Assembly (NCBI GenBank): GCA_038229415.1
Contig: JBBROM010000001.1
Span: 1 to 64,000 of the forward strand
Length of the DNA stretch: 64,000 bases
Source: JANXUR01 sp038229415
Lineage (GTDB): Bacteria > Acidobacteriota > Terriglobia > Terriglobales > Acidobacteriaceae
Direction: 5' to 3'
Below, piece after piece: positions 14,999 through 23,406 of the stretch (position 1 is the first letter of the stretch; each line of letters starts with the position of its first letter). A program made the translations under genes and the position numbers. Below the pieces are notes generated by a model. It made no database searches and was not told where the DNA came from. It was given only the letters and a program-made list of their open reading frames with translations.

Positions 14999-16687
14999 AT
15001 GCCAGACAGCAATCTTCCCGCAAACATCATTTCCACGGCTGTGAATTCGCAGTCGCCGCGCTTTGAAAAAAACTCGACTTCGCTCGCCGAGCTGGTCGCC
15101 CGCTTCCGCACCGAAGAAGAGGCGATTCGCGCTGGCGGCGGCGCTAAGGCCATCGACGCCCAGCACAAAAAAGGACGCCTCACCGCCCGCGAGCGCATCA
15201 AGCTGCTGATGGACGCCGACACCCGCTTCCTCGAGCTCGGCATTTACGTGGCGCACGGCATGTATCAAGAGTGGGGTGGCGCGCCCGCCGCTGGCTGCAT
15301 TACCGGACTCGCCAGCGTCCACGGCCGCATGATGATGATCATCGCCAACGACGCCACCGTAAAGGCGGGCGCGTTCTTCCCGATGACGGCAAAAAAAGTC
15401 ATTCGCGCGCAGAACATCGCCATCGAAAATCACATTCCTACCATCTACCTCGTAGACTCGGCAGGCGTTTTCCTTCCCCTGCAAGAAGACGTCTTCCCCG
15501 ACACCGACGACTTTGGCCGCGTCTTCCGCAACAACGCTGTGATGTCTGCGATGGGCATTCCGCAAATCGCCGCCATTATGGGCATGTGCGTCGCGGGCGG
15601 AGCGTATCTGCCGGTGATGTGCGACCACCTGCTGATGACCGATGGCAGCGGCCTTTTTCTCGCGGGCCCCGCACTCGTGCAGGCTGCGATCGGCCAAGTA
15701 GTCCCCGCAGAAGAACTCGGCGGAGCGGCCATGCACGCAGCGATTAGCGGCACCGTGGACTTTCGCGAACCCAGCGACGAAGCCTGCATCGCGCGCATCC
15801 GTTCCATCGTCGACAAATACGGCGCGCGCAAATCTGCGCCTTTCGACCGCAAGGAATCCGAACCACCCGCGCACTCGCTCGCCGATGTCTATGGCGTCTA
15901 CGAATCCGACGCCGCGCGCCAGTATGACATGAAGGAAATCATTGCGCGCATCGTGGACGCCAGCCGTTTCGACGAATACAAACCCGAGTACGGCAAAACG
16001 CTGCTGTGCGGCTACGCACGCATCGGCGGATTCGCCGTCGGCATCGTCGCCAACCAGAAGCAGCACCAGCAAGCCACCGACCATGCCGGCAACAAGCGCA
16101 TGGAATTCGGCGGCGTTATCTATACCGAGTCCGCGGAAAAAGCGGCGCGCTTCATCATGGATTGCTCACAAAATAAAATCCCGCTCATCTTCCTGCACGA
16201 CGTCAACGGATTCATGGTCGGCCGCGACGCTGAGTGGTCCGGCATCATCAAGGCTGGCGCAAAAATGGTGAATGCCGTATCGAACGCAGTCGTGCCCAAG
16301 ATCACTGTGATTGTCGGTGGCTCGTTCGGCGCAGGCCACTACGCCATGTGCGGCAAGGCGTATGATCCCCGCTTCGTTTTCGCCTGGCCCACCGCGCGCT
16401 ATTCGGTGATGAGCGGCGAATCCGCAGCCAGCACGCTCGTGGAAATCAAAGTGAAACAATTGGAACGCGGTGGCAAGAAGTTGACCGACGAAGATCGCAA
16501 GGAACTGTTCGACTCCATCAAAGCCACCTATGCCCAACAAATGGACCCGCGCTACGGTGCAGCAAGACTATGGATCGACAAGATCATCGACCCGATGGAC
16601 AGCCGGGAAGCGCTGATCACAGCCCTGGAAGCGGTGTCGCTGAATCCAGATGTTCCAGAGTTTCGTAGCGGGGTGTTGCAAACGTAA
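14999..16687 (+). CDS. Acyl-CoA carboxylase carboxyltransferase, methylcrotonoyl type
   Basis: A 562-residue biotin-dependent carboxyltransferase beta subunit. It has the two crotonase-like halves, each with the acyl-CoA/biotin binding turns (IIANDATVKAGAFFPMT; VGGSFGAGHYAMCGKAYDP). The segment LVDSAGVFLPLQEDVFPD, then GRVFRNNAVMSAMGIPQ, matches methylcrotonoyl-CoA carboxylase beta more closely than propionyl-CoA carboxylase, and HMG-CoA lyase and a methylglutaconyl-CoA hydratase-like gene follow. This fits leucine breakdown. No biotin carboxylase (alpha) gene is present in the window, so it must be encoded elsewhere. Specificity is inferred. Confidence 0.88.
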   Translation: MPDSNLPANIISTAVNSQSPRFEKNSTSLAELVARFRTEEEAIRAGGGAKAIDAQHKKGRLTARERIKLLMDADTRFLELGIYVAHGMYQEWGGAPAAGCITGLASVHGRMMMIIANDATVKAGAFFPMTAKKVIRAQNIAIENHIPTIYLVDSAGVFLPLQEDVFPDTDDFGRVFRNNAVMSAMGIPQIAAIMGMCVAGGAYLPVMCDHLLMTDGSGLFLAGPALVQAAIGQVVPAEELGGAAMHAAISGTVDFREPSDEACIARIRSIVDKYGARKSAPFDRKESEPPAHSLADVYGVYESDAARQYDMKEIIARIVDASRFDEYKPEYGKTLLCGYARIGGFAVGIVANQKQHQQATDHAGNKRMEFGGVIYTESAEKAARFIMDCSQNKIPLIFLHDVNGFMVGRDAEWSGIIKAGAKMVNAVSNAVVPKITVIVGGSFGAGHYAMCGKAYDPRFVFAWPTARYSVMSGESAASTLVEIKVKQLERGGKKLTDEDRKELFDSIKATYAQQMDPRYGAARLWIDKIIDPMDSREALITALEAVSLNPDVPEFRSGVLQT

Positions 16688-16690
16688 AGG

Positions 16691-17239
16691 CAAAATCTGA
16701 CACAGAGACACAGAGGCACAGAGGGGAACGATTTATATGACCGGCGATCAACCTGGAGGCGACAGCTATCTTCACCGGGAGATCACTGAGCAAATTATCG
16801 GAGCGGCCATCGAGGTTCACAAGATTCTCGGCCCGGGTCTCCTCGAAGCAGTGTATGAAGAGGCACTCTGTCACGAACTCGGGCTCCGGAATATTTCTAT
16901 TGCTAGACAGGTTCCTATCCCGGTTGTCTTCAAGTGTGCGCGGCTCGACTGCGGCTACCGCCTTGATATGCTGGCGGAAAACGAGGTTATTGTGGAGCTG
17001 AAATGTGTGGACGCCCTTCAGCCAGTTCAGAAGGCTCAGCTCATAACTTACCTGAGGCTAAGTGGAAAGCGAGTTGGTCTGTTGATCAACTTTAACGTAG
17101 ATGTTCTTCGCAACGGCATTGTGCGTAGGGTTCTATGACTGATCGTCGGAGATACTCGATAAACATGCACCTCTATCCCTCCGGAATGGAAACTGAAATA
17201 GCTTTTCTCTGTGCCTCAGTGCCGCTGTGTCAGATTTTG
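16691..17239. mobile_element. Putative element: GxxExxY nuclease between inverted repeats
   Basis: A 549-bp unit bounded by inverted copies of the main repeat family. Left end 16691-16723 starts caaaatctgacacagagaca; right end 17207-17239, read in reverse complement, starts caaaatctgacacagcggca. Over 33 bp the two arms differ at only three positions. The only gene inside is the GxxExxY nuclease. The unit separates two genes of one pathway and its right end lies 5 bp from the ATG of the next gene. No target-site duplication is evident. Mobility is a hypothesis. Confidence 0.5.
16737..17138 (+). CDS. GxxExxY family (PDDEXK-like) protein
   Basis: A 133-residue member of the GxxExxY family, which has a PD-(D/E)XK nuclease fold. 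The defining motif is G34-LL-E37-AV-Y40, following an amphipathic helix (ITEQIIGAAIEVHKILGPG). The nuclease core is visible as D77 in YRLDMLAENE and E87-L-K89 in VIVELKC, then a conserved Gln/Lys helix (PVQKAQLITYLRLSG) and LLINFNVDVLRNGI. No partner toxin, methylase or helicase is adjacent. The gene lies wholly between inverted repeats inside a leucine-degradation cluster, suggesting insertion. The cellular role of this family is not established. Confidence 0.88.
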   Translation: MTGDQPGGDSYLHREITEQIIGAAIEVHKILGPGLLEAVYEEALCHELGLRNISIARQVPIPVVFKCARLDCGYRLDMLAENEVIVELKCVDALQPVQKAQLITYLRLSGKRVGLLINFNVDVLRNGIVRRVL

Positions 17240-17244
17240 AATTT

Positions 17245-18111
17245 ATGAACGAAACACTCAAACTCATCGAATGTCCCCGCGACGCCTGGCAAGGTTTGCG
17301 CGGGCAGATACCTGCCGCCGACAAAGTCGCCTACCTTCGCGCGCTTATCAGCGCCGGATTCAGCCACATTGACGCCGCCAGTTTCGTCTCGCCCAAAGCT
17401 GTCCCACAAATGGCCGATTCCGAAGCCGTCCTCAGCGACCTCGATCCACCCGACAACGTCGAGATCATCGGCATCGTCGTCAACGAAAAAGGCGCGGACC
17501 GCGCCATCGCCACCCACGCCGTCACCACGCTGGGATTTCCCTACTCCATCTCGCCAACATTTCTGCAACGCAATCAGAATCAAACGCCAGAAGATGCGCT
17601 CGATGTGTTGGAGGCGATCAAAAAGAAGGCCGACGACGCAGGCCTCAACGTCGTCGTCTACGTTTCCATGGCATTCGGCAATCCTTATGGCGATCATTGG
17701 AGCATCGGTGAAGCGGTTGAGGCCGTCGGTCTGATTGAGTCTTTCGACATTCGCTCCATCTCGCTCGCCGATACATCCGGCACCGCCGACTCCGCACTCG
17801 TGAGTGAACTGGTGGGCACCGCGCTGGGCAAGTACGACTATCTCGATATTGGAGTTCACCTGCACAGCCGCGTCGCCGATGCCGCCGCCAAAAGTCTGGC
17901 AGCGTACGACGCGGGATGTCGCCGGTTCGATTCCGCACTCGGCGGCCTTGGTGGCTGCCCTTTCGCGCAGGACGAACTCATCGGCAACATCCCGACAGAA
18001 ATTCTTCTAGCAGCGTTGGCGGAACGCGGTGCGATTCCGCCCGTCGGCAAGTCACTGGAGCCGCTGCTGGCAATGACGCGAGAGATTGCCGCCAAGTACA
18101 CTCACGGATAA
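17245..18111 (+). CDS. mvaB: Hydroxymethylglutaryl-CoA lyase
   Basis: A 288-residue HMGL-like TIM-barrel lyase that cleaves HMG-CoA to acetyl-CoA and acetoacetate, the last step of leucine breakdown. The N-terminal motif is IECPRDAWQGL, a divergent form of the usual VGPRDGLQ, keeping Arg and Asp. Other motifs are SFVSPKAVPQMADS and GVHLHSRVADA with metal-binding His residues. The late segment GGLGGCPFAQDELIGN carries the active-site Cys. The ATG at 17245 lies 5 bp after a repeat arm and has no Shine-Dalgarno, which is odd. An in-frame GTG at 17227 lies within the repeat and is rejected. liu-type genes flank it. Confidence 0.9.
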   Translation: MNETLKLIECPRDAWQGLRGQIPAADKVAYLRALISAGFSHIDAASFVSPKAVPQMADSEAVLSDLDPPDNVEIIGIVVNEKGADRAIATHAVTTLGFPYSISPTFLQRNQNQTPEDALDVLEAIKKKADDAGLNVVVYVSMAFGNPYGDHWSIGEAVEAVGLIESFDIRSISLADTSGTADSALVSELVGTALGKYDYLDIGVHLHSRVADAAAKSLAAYDAGCRRFDSALGGLGGCPFAQDELIGNIPTEILLAALAERGAIPPVGKSLEPLLAMTREIAAKYTHG

Positions 18112-18129
18112 CGATATATAAAGATAGAG

Positions 18130-18912
18130 ATGCCCCACTTCAAGACCCTGACCCTCACCGACTCTGGCCCCGCCGCCACCATCACGCTCGCGCGTCCGGA
18201 AAAGCGCAATGCCATCAGCTACGCGCTCATCGAAGAACTGCTGCTCGCTCTGCGCGAGGTGGAACACTCCGCTGCGCGCGTGCTCATCCTTACCGGCAGC
18301 GGTTCGGCCTTCTGCTCAGGCATGGACCTCGACGAACTGCGCCACCTGCTCGGCCGCACCGCCGAACAAAACCTTGAAGATTCCAAAACGATGGCTGTGC
18401 TCTTCCGCACGCTCTACGAATTTCCCAAGCCCACCATCGCCGCAGTCAACGGCCACGCCATCGCTGGTGGATGCGGACTCGCCACCCTTTGCGACTTCAC
18501 CCTCGCCGTGCCCGAAGCCAAGTTCGGCTATACCGAAGTCAAAATCGGATTTCTCCCCGCCATCGTCTCTGCATTTCTATTGCGCCAAGTCGGCGAAAAA
18601 GCCGCGCGCGACCTCCTACTCACAGGACGACTCATCTCCGCCGACGAAGCTTTGCGCCTCGGAATGATCACCGAACTCGTCTCCGCCGGTTCTCTGATTG
18701 ACCGCGCGAATGAACTCGCCAGTCAACTCGCGGAAAACAGCCCAGCCTCGCTCCGCGCCACCAAGAAACTCCTCTGCGACTACGCCACTACGCAGCTCGA
18801 TTCCGAGATCGAGCTCGCCGTAAAGGCGAACGCTGAAATCCGCGCTAGCCCTGACTTTCGCGAAGGTGTCTCCGCCTTCCTGGAAAAACGTAAGCCCGAG
18901 TGGAATAGCTAG
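18130..18912 (+). CDS. Enoyl-CoA hydratase family, methylglutaconyl-CoA hydratase-like
   Basis: A 260-residue full-length crotonase. Oxyanion-hole segments are TGSGSAFCSGMDLDELR and GHAIAGGCGLATLCDF. The second catalytic Glu is kept (FGYTEVKIGFLPA), while the first is Gly (GGCGLA), a pattern seen in LiuC-type methylglutaconyl-CoA hydratases. With the carboxylase and HMG-CoA lyase directly upstream, the expected step is 3-methylglutaconyl-CoA to HMG-CoA. The gap to the lyase is 18 bp, so they are surely co-transcribed. The ATG at 18130 follows AGATAGAGATG, a modest ribosome site. Confidence 0.87.
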   Translation: MPHFKTLTLTDSGPAATITLARPEKRNAISYALIEELLLALREVEHSAARVLILTGSGSAFCSGMDLDELRHLLGRTAEQNLEDSKTMAVLFRTLYEFPKPTIAAVNGHAIAGGCGLATLCDFTLAVPEAKFGYTEVKIGFLPAIVSAFLLRQVGEKAARDLLLTGRLISADEALRLGMITELVSAGSLIDRANELASQLAENSPASLRATKKLLCDYATTQLDSEIELAVKANAEIRASPDFREGVSAFLEKRKPEWNS

Positions 18913-18922
18913 TTCAACAACC

Positions 18923-18990
18923 GTGTCATCCCGACCGGAGCGATCTCAGAGAGCAAAGCGAACGAGGAAGCGTAGTGGAGGGATCCTGTG
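18923..18990. repeat. Interspersed 'gtcatcccgacc...gtggagggatcc' repeat
   Basis: One unit of the family that also appears at 413-479, about 30098-30170 and elsewhere, here in inverted orientation. It fills most of the gap between the hydratase and thioesterase genes. Confidence 0.75.
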
Positions 18991-19026
18991 TTTTCTCTCA
19001 CCCCTCCCTAATGTCACAATGTACAC

Positions 19027-19458
19027 ATGAGCACTCCCTTCACCTCCGAAGCCCGCATCCGCGTCCGTTACGCCGAAACCGACCAGATGGGCGTCGTCTA
19101 CTACGGCAACTACTTCACCTGGTTTGAGATCGGTCGCGTCGAGTTCCTCCGCCAAGCCGGATTCACTTACAAAGAAATTGAGCAGCAGGACGGATGCCTG
19201 CTCGCCGTGGTGGACGCCCGCTGCCGTTACAAGGCCCCCGCGCGCTACGACGACGAACTCGCCATCTTCACCCAGCTCAAGCACGTGCGCGGTCCGCTCA
19301 TCCACTTCACCTACGAGATCAAGCGCGCCGCAGACGGCACCTTGCTCGCCGAAGGCGAAACCACGCACATCATCGTAGATTCAACCATGCGCCCCCGCGC
19401 GCTACCCGAAAAATATGCCACTGCGTTCAAGAACTTCGTAAGCGCTCCCGCCGAATAG
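19027..19458 (+). CDS. YbgC-type acyl-CoA thioesterase
   Basis: A 143-residue single hot-dog domain protein. The 4-hydroxybenzoyl-CoA thioesterase motif is clear: RVRYAETDQMGVVYYGNYFTWFEIGRVE (two parts shown together here), including the catalytic Asp of ETDQMG and the downstream Tyr-rich turn. It hydrolyses acyl-CoA thioesters; the place after the leucine genes may hint at releasing free acids or freeing CoA, but YbgC relatives are also linked to phospholipid or Tol-Pal functions. It stands alone here, 114 bp after the hydratase with a repeat in between. Confidence 0.9.
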   Translation: MSTPFTSEARIRVRYAETDQMGVVYYGNYFTWFEIGRVEFLRQAGFTYKEIEQQDGCLLAVVDARCRYKAPARYDDELAIFTQLKHVRGPLIHFTYEIKRAADGTLLAEGETTHIIVDSTMRPRALPEKYATAFKNFVSAPAE

Positions 19459-19468
19459 TGCCGGGTGC

Positions 19469-19497
19469 CCCACGTCTCGCGTCTTTCGAGACGTGGG
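19469..19497. terminator. Hairpin after thioesterase gene (repeat family)
   Basis: Arms cccacgtctcg (19469-19479) and cgagacgtggg (19487-19497) form a perfect 11-bp stem 10 bp after the stop. There is no T-run, so it is not a classic terminator. The same stem occurs at 30038-30066, showing that it is an interspersed repeat. Confidence 0.4.
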
Positions 19498-19602
19498 CCG
19501 GTTCCGATCCAAACTCCACTGACGCGCGGATTTTCCGATAAGATTTCTATGCACTCCTCCGGCCCTCATTCGCCGGCTACTTCATACATAGAAAGCCCAT
19601 TC

Positions 19603-21162
19603 ATGAATCCTCTCCTTCTTACCGGCTCTGACCTCACGCTCGAAAACGTCCGCGAAGTCGCCGTTGGCCTTGACGGCAATTTTCGCAGAACCGAACTCGA
19701 TCCCACCGCGCGCGAAGCCGTCAATCGTGCTCGCGCCGTTGTCGAATCGCTCGTGGATCGCGACCAGGTTGCCTATGCCGTGAACACAGGCGTCGGCCAA
19801 CTCAGTGACGTCCGCATTCCTCCCGACCAGATTCGCAAACTCCAACTCAATCTGGTGCGTTCACACTCAGTCGGCGTCGGCGAACCGCTTGCCATTGCCG
19901 ACGCCCGCGCCATGATCCTCCTCCGCGCCAACTCGCTCGCCAAGGGCTTTTCCGGCGTTCGCGCCTCCACCATTGACGCGCTCTGCGCTATGCTCAACGC
20001 CGGCATCACTCCCGTTATTCCCTCGCAAGGCAGCGTCGGAGCCAGCGGCGACCTCGCCCCGCTCTCGCATCTTGCGCTGGCGCTGATCGGCGAAGGCGAA
20101 TGTTTTGCACCGCAAGCAGCCAACGTCACCAGTATTCACGGCGCGCGTATCTCCGCCGCAGAAGCCCTCGCCGCCGCCGGACTCAAGCCCGTCGTGCTCG
20201 AAGCCAAAGAAGCGATCTCGCTGCTGAACGGTACGCAGGCGATGCTGGCTATCGGAACGCTCGCACTGCTGGAAGCTGAAATTCTCGCCGACTCGGCCGA
20301 CGTCATTGGTGCCATGTCACTCGATTCGCTCATGGGCACGAACGCCGCGTTCGACGCGCGTATTCACGACGCCCGCCCGCATCCCGGGCAGAAGCAGAGC
20401 GCGGCGAACCTGCGCAAGCTGCTGGAAGACAGCGAACTCCGACGCTCGCACGCTGACTGCGGCCGCGTGCAGGATGCCTACACCATGCGCTGCATGCCGC
20501 AAGTCCACGGAGCCGTGCGCGCCACCCTTTCACACGCCCGCCGCGTCTTCGAAATCGAGGCCAATTCCGCCGTGGACAACCCGCTCGTCTTCCTAACCTC
20601 TGACACTACTGGCGACATCATCTCCGGCGGCAACTTCCACGGCCAGCCGCTCGCCTTCGCGCTAGACTTTCTCGCGATCGCCCTCACCGCGCTCGCTGGC
20701 ATGTCCGAACGCCGCCTCGACCGCATGGTGAACCCCGCGCTCAGCGAGGGTCTGCCGCCATTCCTCGCACCCGGCGCCGGACTCAACTCAGGATTCATGA
20801 TGCCGCAAGTCACCGCCGCCGCCCTCGCCAGCGAGAACAAGATCCTGGCGCACCCGGCGTCGGCCGATTCCATTACAACCTCGGGCAATAAAGAGGACTA
20901 CGTTTCCATGGGCATGGCCGCTGCCAACAAACTCAAGCGTGTCGTCACCAACACCCGCAACGTACTCGCCATAGAAGCCATGGCCGCCGCCCTCGCCCTC
21001 GACTTCAAAGCGCCACTCAAAACCAGCGCGCCACTGCAAAAGGCTCATGCGGCTATTCGGGCGGTAAGTCCGACGATGAGCGAAGATCGGGTGATGACGA
21101 AGGACTTCGCAAGGATAGCGGAAGTAATTGCACAAGGGAAGCTGGCGGAAGTATTACTCTAG
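19603..21162 (+). CDS. hutH: Histidine ammonia-lyase
   Basis: A 519-residue member of the aromatic amino acid lyase family. The MIO prosthetic group forms from A147-S148-G149 in GSVGASGDLAPLSH. Other family motifs are YAVNTGVGQLSDVRIP, HGARISAAEAL, LLNGTQAMLA and QDAYTMRCMPQVHG. Histidine rather than tyrosine/phenylalanine specificity fits the overall pattern, including SSGNKEDYVS-like TSGNKEDYVSMG. Histidase starts histidine breakdown to urocanate. No hutU, hutI or hutG is nearby, so the pathway is dispersed. I start at the ATG at 19603; an ATG at 19549 would add an unlikely 18 residues. Confidence 0.93.
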   Translation: MNPLLLTGSDLTLENVREVAVGLDGNFRRTELDPTAREAVNRARAVVESLVDRDQVAYAVNTGVGQLSDVRIPPDQIRKLQLNLVRSHSVGVGEPLAIADARAMILLRANSLAKGFSGVRASTIDALCAMLNAGITPVIPSQGSVGASGDLAPLSHLALALIGEGECFAPQAANVTSIHGARISAAEALAAAGLKPVVLEAKEAISLLNGTQAMLAIGTLALLEAEILADSADVIGAMSLDSLMGTNAAFDARIHDARPHPGQKQSAANLRKLLEDSELRRSHADCGRVQDAYTMRCMPQVHGAVRATLSHARRVFEIEANSAVDNPLVFLTSDTTGDIISGGNFHGQPLAFALDFLAIALTALAGMSERRLDRMVNPALSEGLPPFLAPGAGLNSGFMMPQVTAAALASENKILAHPASADSITTSGNKEDYVSMGMAAANKLKRVVTNTRNVLAIEAMAAALALDFKAPLKTSAPLQKAHAAIRAVSPTMSEDRVMTKDFARIAEVIAQGKLAEVLL

Positions 21163-21195
21163 TCGAGTAAATGGATAGGCCGGAGGTAATTACAA

Positions 21196-22218
21196 ATGCG
21201 GATTGCAGGTAGTTACTTCGCTTCGCAGCTATTGGCAGCATTCCTCGCCGGAATGCTCGCGCCTACGCTGATTGCGCAGCCACTCGATCCCTGCTCCCGA
21301 CGCACCATCCTAGTAAGTGTGGCGGATGCTCAGGGTAACCCTGCCTCTAACTTGTCGGCAGCCGATTTCACCACAGAGATAAGTGGCCAGCCTACAGCCG
21401 TTCTGAGTGTCAAGCCCATGTCAGGGGCGCGCCGGCTTGTAATCGCGATTGATGCCAGCGGAAGCATCTCCGGGGAACCGAACACCTGGCTCCTCGTGCG
21501 GGTTCTCGCCGAAGACATGATCTCCCGCATGCCCAGCACTCCCATCGCTGTGATCATGTTTAGCGAAAATGTGGAGCGTCAGACCGACTTTAGTACTAAC
21601 CGTGCGGGCCTGTTTCGGTTCATCCAATCGCTCCTCACGTCGCCCGCCAAGTCGTCCACCGTACTCAACCATGCGGGCGGCACCGGGATTTTCGACTCAT
21701 TGCAATCTGCCTTCGAAAGGCTTGCCCCGGCACAACGAGGCGACGCCATCTATTTGATCTCCGATGGCCTCGACAACCATAGCGAAGTTAGCGCAAAGAA
21801 GCTGGAACGCAAAATGAACGAAAGCGGGGTCCGCCTGCTCGGGTTTCTGCTCAACAACCCCAGTTGGCATACTTTGCTGCCGACTGACTCTTCGCAAACT
21901 CTAACTGCAATCAATGCTAGTGGGGGAGCTGCCGCAGAGCTGGAAGTCGGGCGCGACACTCAACTCTTCGTAAACAATGGTTCGCGTGACCTCAACCCCA
22001 AGATCAAGAACGCCATTGAATCTCATTCGGTCTTCTTATCGAAGCAAATCGCTTCGCCCTTACTCATCGAGCTCGGCTTGTCCGACGCACTCCTGGTCAA
22101 GCATAAGCCGCAGAAGCTTTCCCTGAAGCTTAAGGATGCAAGCAGCTCGCAGAACTCTTGGCAGATCTTCTACCCCCGCGAACTTGCTGCCTGCCCAGAA
22201 GTGCGAGCCGATCAATAA
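21196..22218 (+). CDS. Exported VWA-domain protein, paralogue 1
   Basis: A 340-residue protein with a signal peptide (SQLLAAFLAGMLAPTLIAQP). A short beta domain follows, with the acidobacterial VWFA-related type opening (ILVSVADAQGNPASNLSAADF). Then comes a von Willebrand A domain. The metal-ion site is intact: DASGS at residues near 90, a Thr/Ser loop and LISDGLD. The N-terminal LDPCSR and the C-terminal YPRELAACPE are shared with the next gene. AGGCCGGAGGTAA before the ATG is a good ribosome site. The function is unknown; VWA proteins usually bind partner proteins through the metal site. A tandem duplicate follows 120 bp downstream. Confidence 0.85.
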   Translation: MRIAGSYFASQLLAAFLAGMLAPTLIAQPLDPCSRRTILVSVADAQGNPASNLSAADFTTEISGQPTAVLSVKPMSGARRLVIAIDASGSISGEPNTWLLVRVLAEDMISRMPSTPIAVIMFSENVERQTDFSTNRAGLFRFIQSLLTSPAKSSTVLNHAGGTGIFDSLQSAFERLAPAQRGDAIYLISDGLDNHSEVSAKKLERKMNESGVRLLGFLLNNPSWHTLLPTDSSQTLTAINASGGAAAELEVGRDTQLFVNNGSRDLNPKIKNAIESHSVFLSKQIASPLLIELGLSDALLVKHKPQKLSLKLKDASSSQNSWQIFYPRELAACPEVRADQ

Positions 22219-22338
22219 CCTGTCGGCATCCGCTGCCTTTGTCTGTGAGGATCTGCCAGCGATTATTACACTAGTTGAGCCCGCTGTGCTAAGCTACCCA
22301 CGATACTCTTACTCATTGTCAGTTGTTAGGATGGTGCT

Positions 22339-23406
22339 ATGAAGTCGCTTACTGTATTTCTGGCGCTCACTCTCTACATTGTGCTAACCGCCAACCCGCA
22401 TTTCCTAGCGGCGCAAACCCAATCCCAGGCACCGCCGTCCCTAGATCCATGCTCCCGCCCGTTTGCCCTTCTCGGCGGCATGAATATGAACGGCGAGGCG
22501 CTCTCGGAGATACGCCCCTCGGATCTCATCGTGGAAGTCAAGGGTCACACTGTACCTGCCACCCTGGGCGTTTACCGCGGCCCCAAGCGCCTGCTCATCC
22601 TCATAGACGCCAGCCGCACCATGACTTACGAACCGAAATCGGGACCGTGGCAGATGGTGAGTATGCTGATTAAAGACGCCATCAAAAGCGCCTCACCCCA
22701 TACCGCAATCGCTATCGCTTTCTATGCCGACAGCGTGGATCACTACTCCGGATTTCCCAGTGATCGCGATGACCTCCTGTATCTCTTCAATAGCATTGAT
22801 ACCGAACATATCTTCCCCCGGCACAAGTACAACGGCCAATTGCTCGACGCGATTAACTGGTCGCTGGACGCATTGGCTCCAACCCAGCCCGGCGACTCCA
22901 TTTACCTGATCACTAGTGGCAAGGACGATCTTAGCCACGCCAGTTTTGATGAAACCCGCGACCACCTGCTGCGCAGCCGCGTCCGTCTCTTCGCTTACTT
23001 GCTGCGGCCCAGTCAACCGAGACCCTTCGCACCGGAGACTATGCCTGGCGCATTGCCTTCCGCAGGGCCACGCATTGGCTTGCTCGAGCCCATCGCTGGT
23101 TATACGCCGGTCGTTGATCTGGCACGCTTTTCGGGCGGCAACATAGCGGTGGAGACCGCTACGCCGAACGGTTTTGTAGCTCCATTACCGACTCACCAGC
23201 GCTTGATCAACCTCGCTGCCTATACTCTTTATCGAGAAATGCAGACTCCGGCGCAGCTACAGCTCAGCCTGCCGCCCAACCTCATCGAACCGGGCAAGAC
23301 CTTGCCGCTCAGCGTCGCACCTATCGCCGCTCACACCGGCCCGCGCGAAGGCTGGCAACTCCACTACCCGGTCTCGCTGCCCGTCTGCGTCGCACCCAAG
23401 CCCTAA
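22339..23406 (+). CDS. Exported VWA-like protein, paralogue 2 (altered MIDAS)
   Basis: A 355-residue paralogue of the preceding protein: signal peptide (LTVFLALTLYIVLTANP), LDPCSRPFALLG opening, SDLIVEVKGHTVPATLG, then the VWA core. The metal site reads DASRT instead of DASGS, so metal binding may be changed; the later strand reads IYLITSGKDD in place of LISDGLD. The end WQLHYPVSLPVC again places a lone Cys near the C-terminus. The GGATGG before the ATG is a plausible ribosome site. The stop codon overlaps the convergent phosphoesterase gene by 4 bp. Confidence 0.82.
   Translation: MKSLTVFLALTLYIVLTANPHFLAAQTQSQAPPSLDPCSRPFALLGGMNMNGEALSEIRPSDLIVEVKGHTVPATLGVYRGPKRLLILIDASRTMTYEPKSGPWQMVSMLIKDAIKSASPHTAIAIAFYADSVDHYSGFPSDRDDLLYLFNSIDTEHIFPRHKYNGQLLDAINWSLDALAPTQPGDSIYLITSGKDDLSHASFDETRDHLLRSRVRLFAYLLRPSQPRPFAPETMPGALPSAGPRIGLLEPIAGYTPVVDLARFSGGNIAVETATPNGFVAPLPTHQRLINLAAYTLYREMQTPAQLQLSLPPNLIEPGKTLPLSVAPIAAHTGPREGWQLHYPVSLPVCVAPKP

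Noticed and set aside
14978..16084. 368-residue minus-strand frame opposite the carboxylase
   Set aside because: Shadow; the plus strand encodes a complete carboxyltransferase.
16737..17138. GxxExxY gene as half of a toxin-antitoxin or restriction system
   Set aside because: No partner gene adjoins it inside the inverted repeats or just outside.
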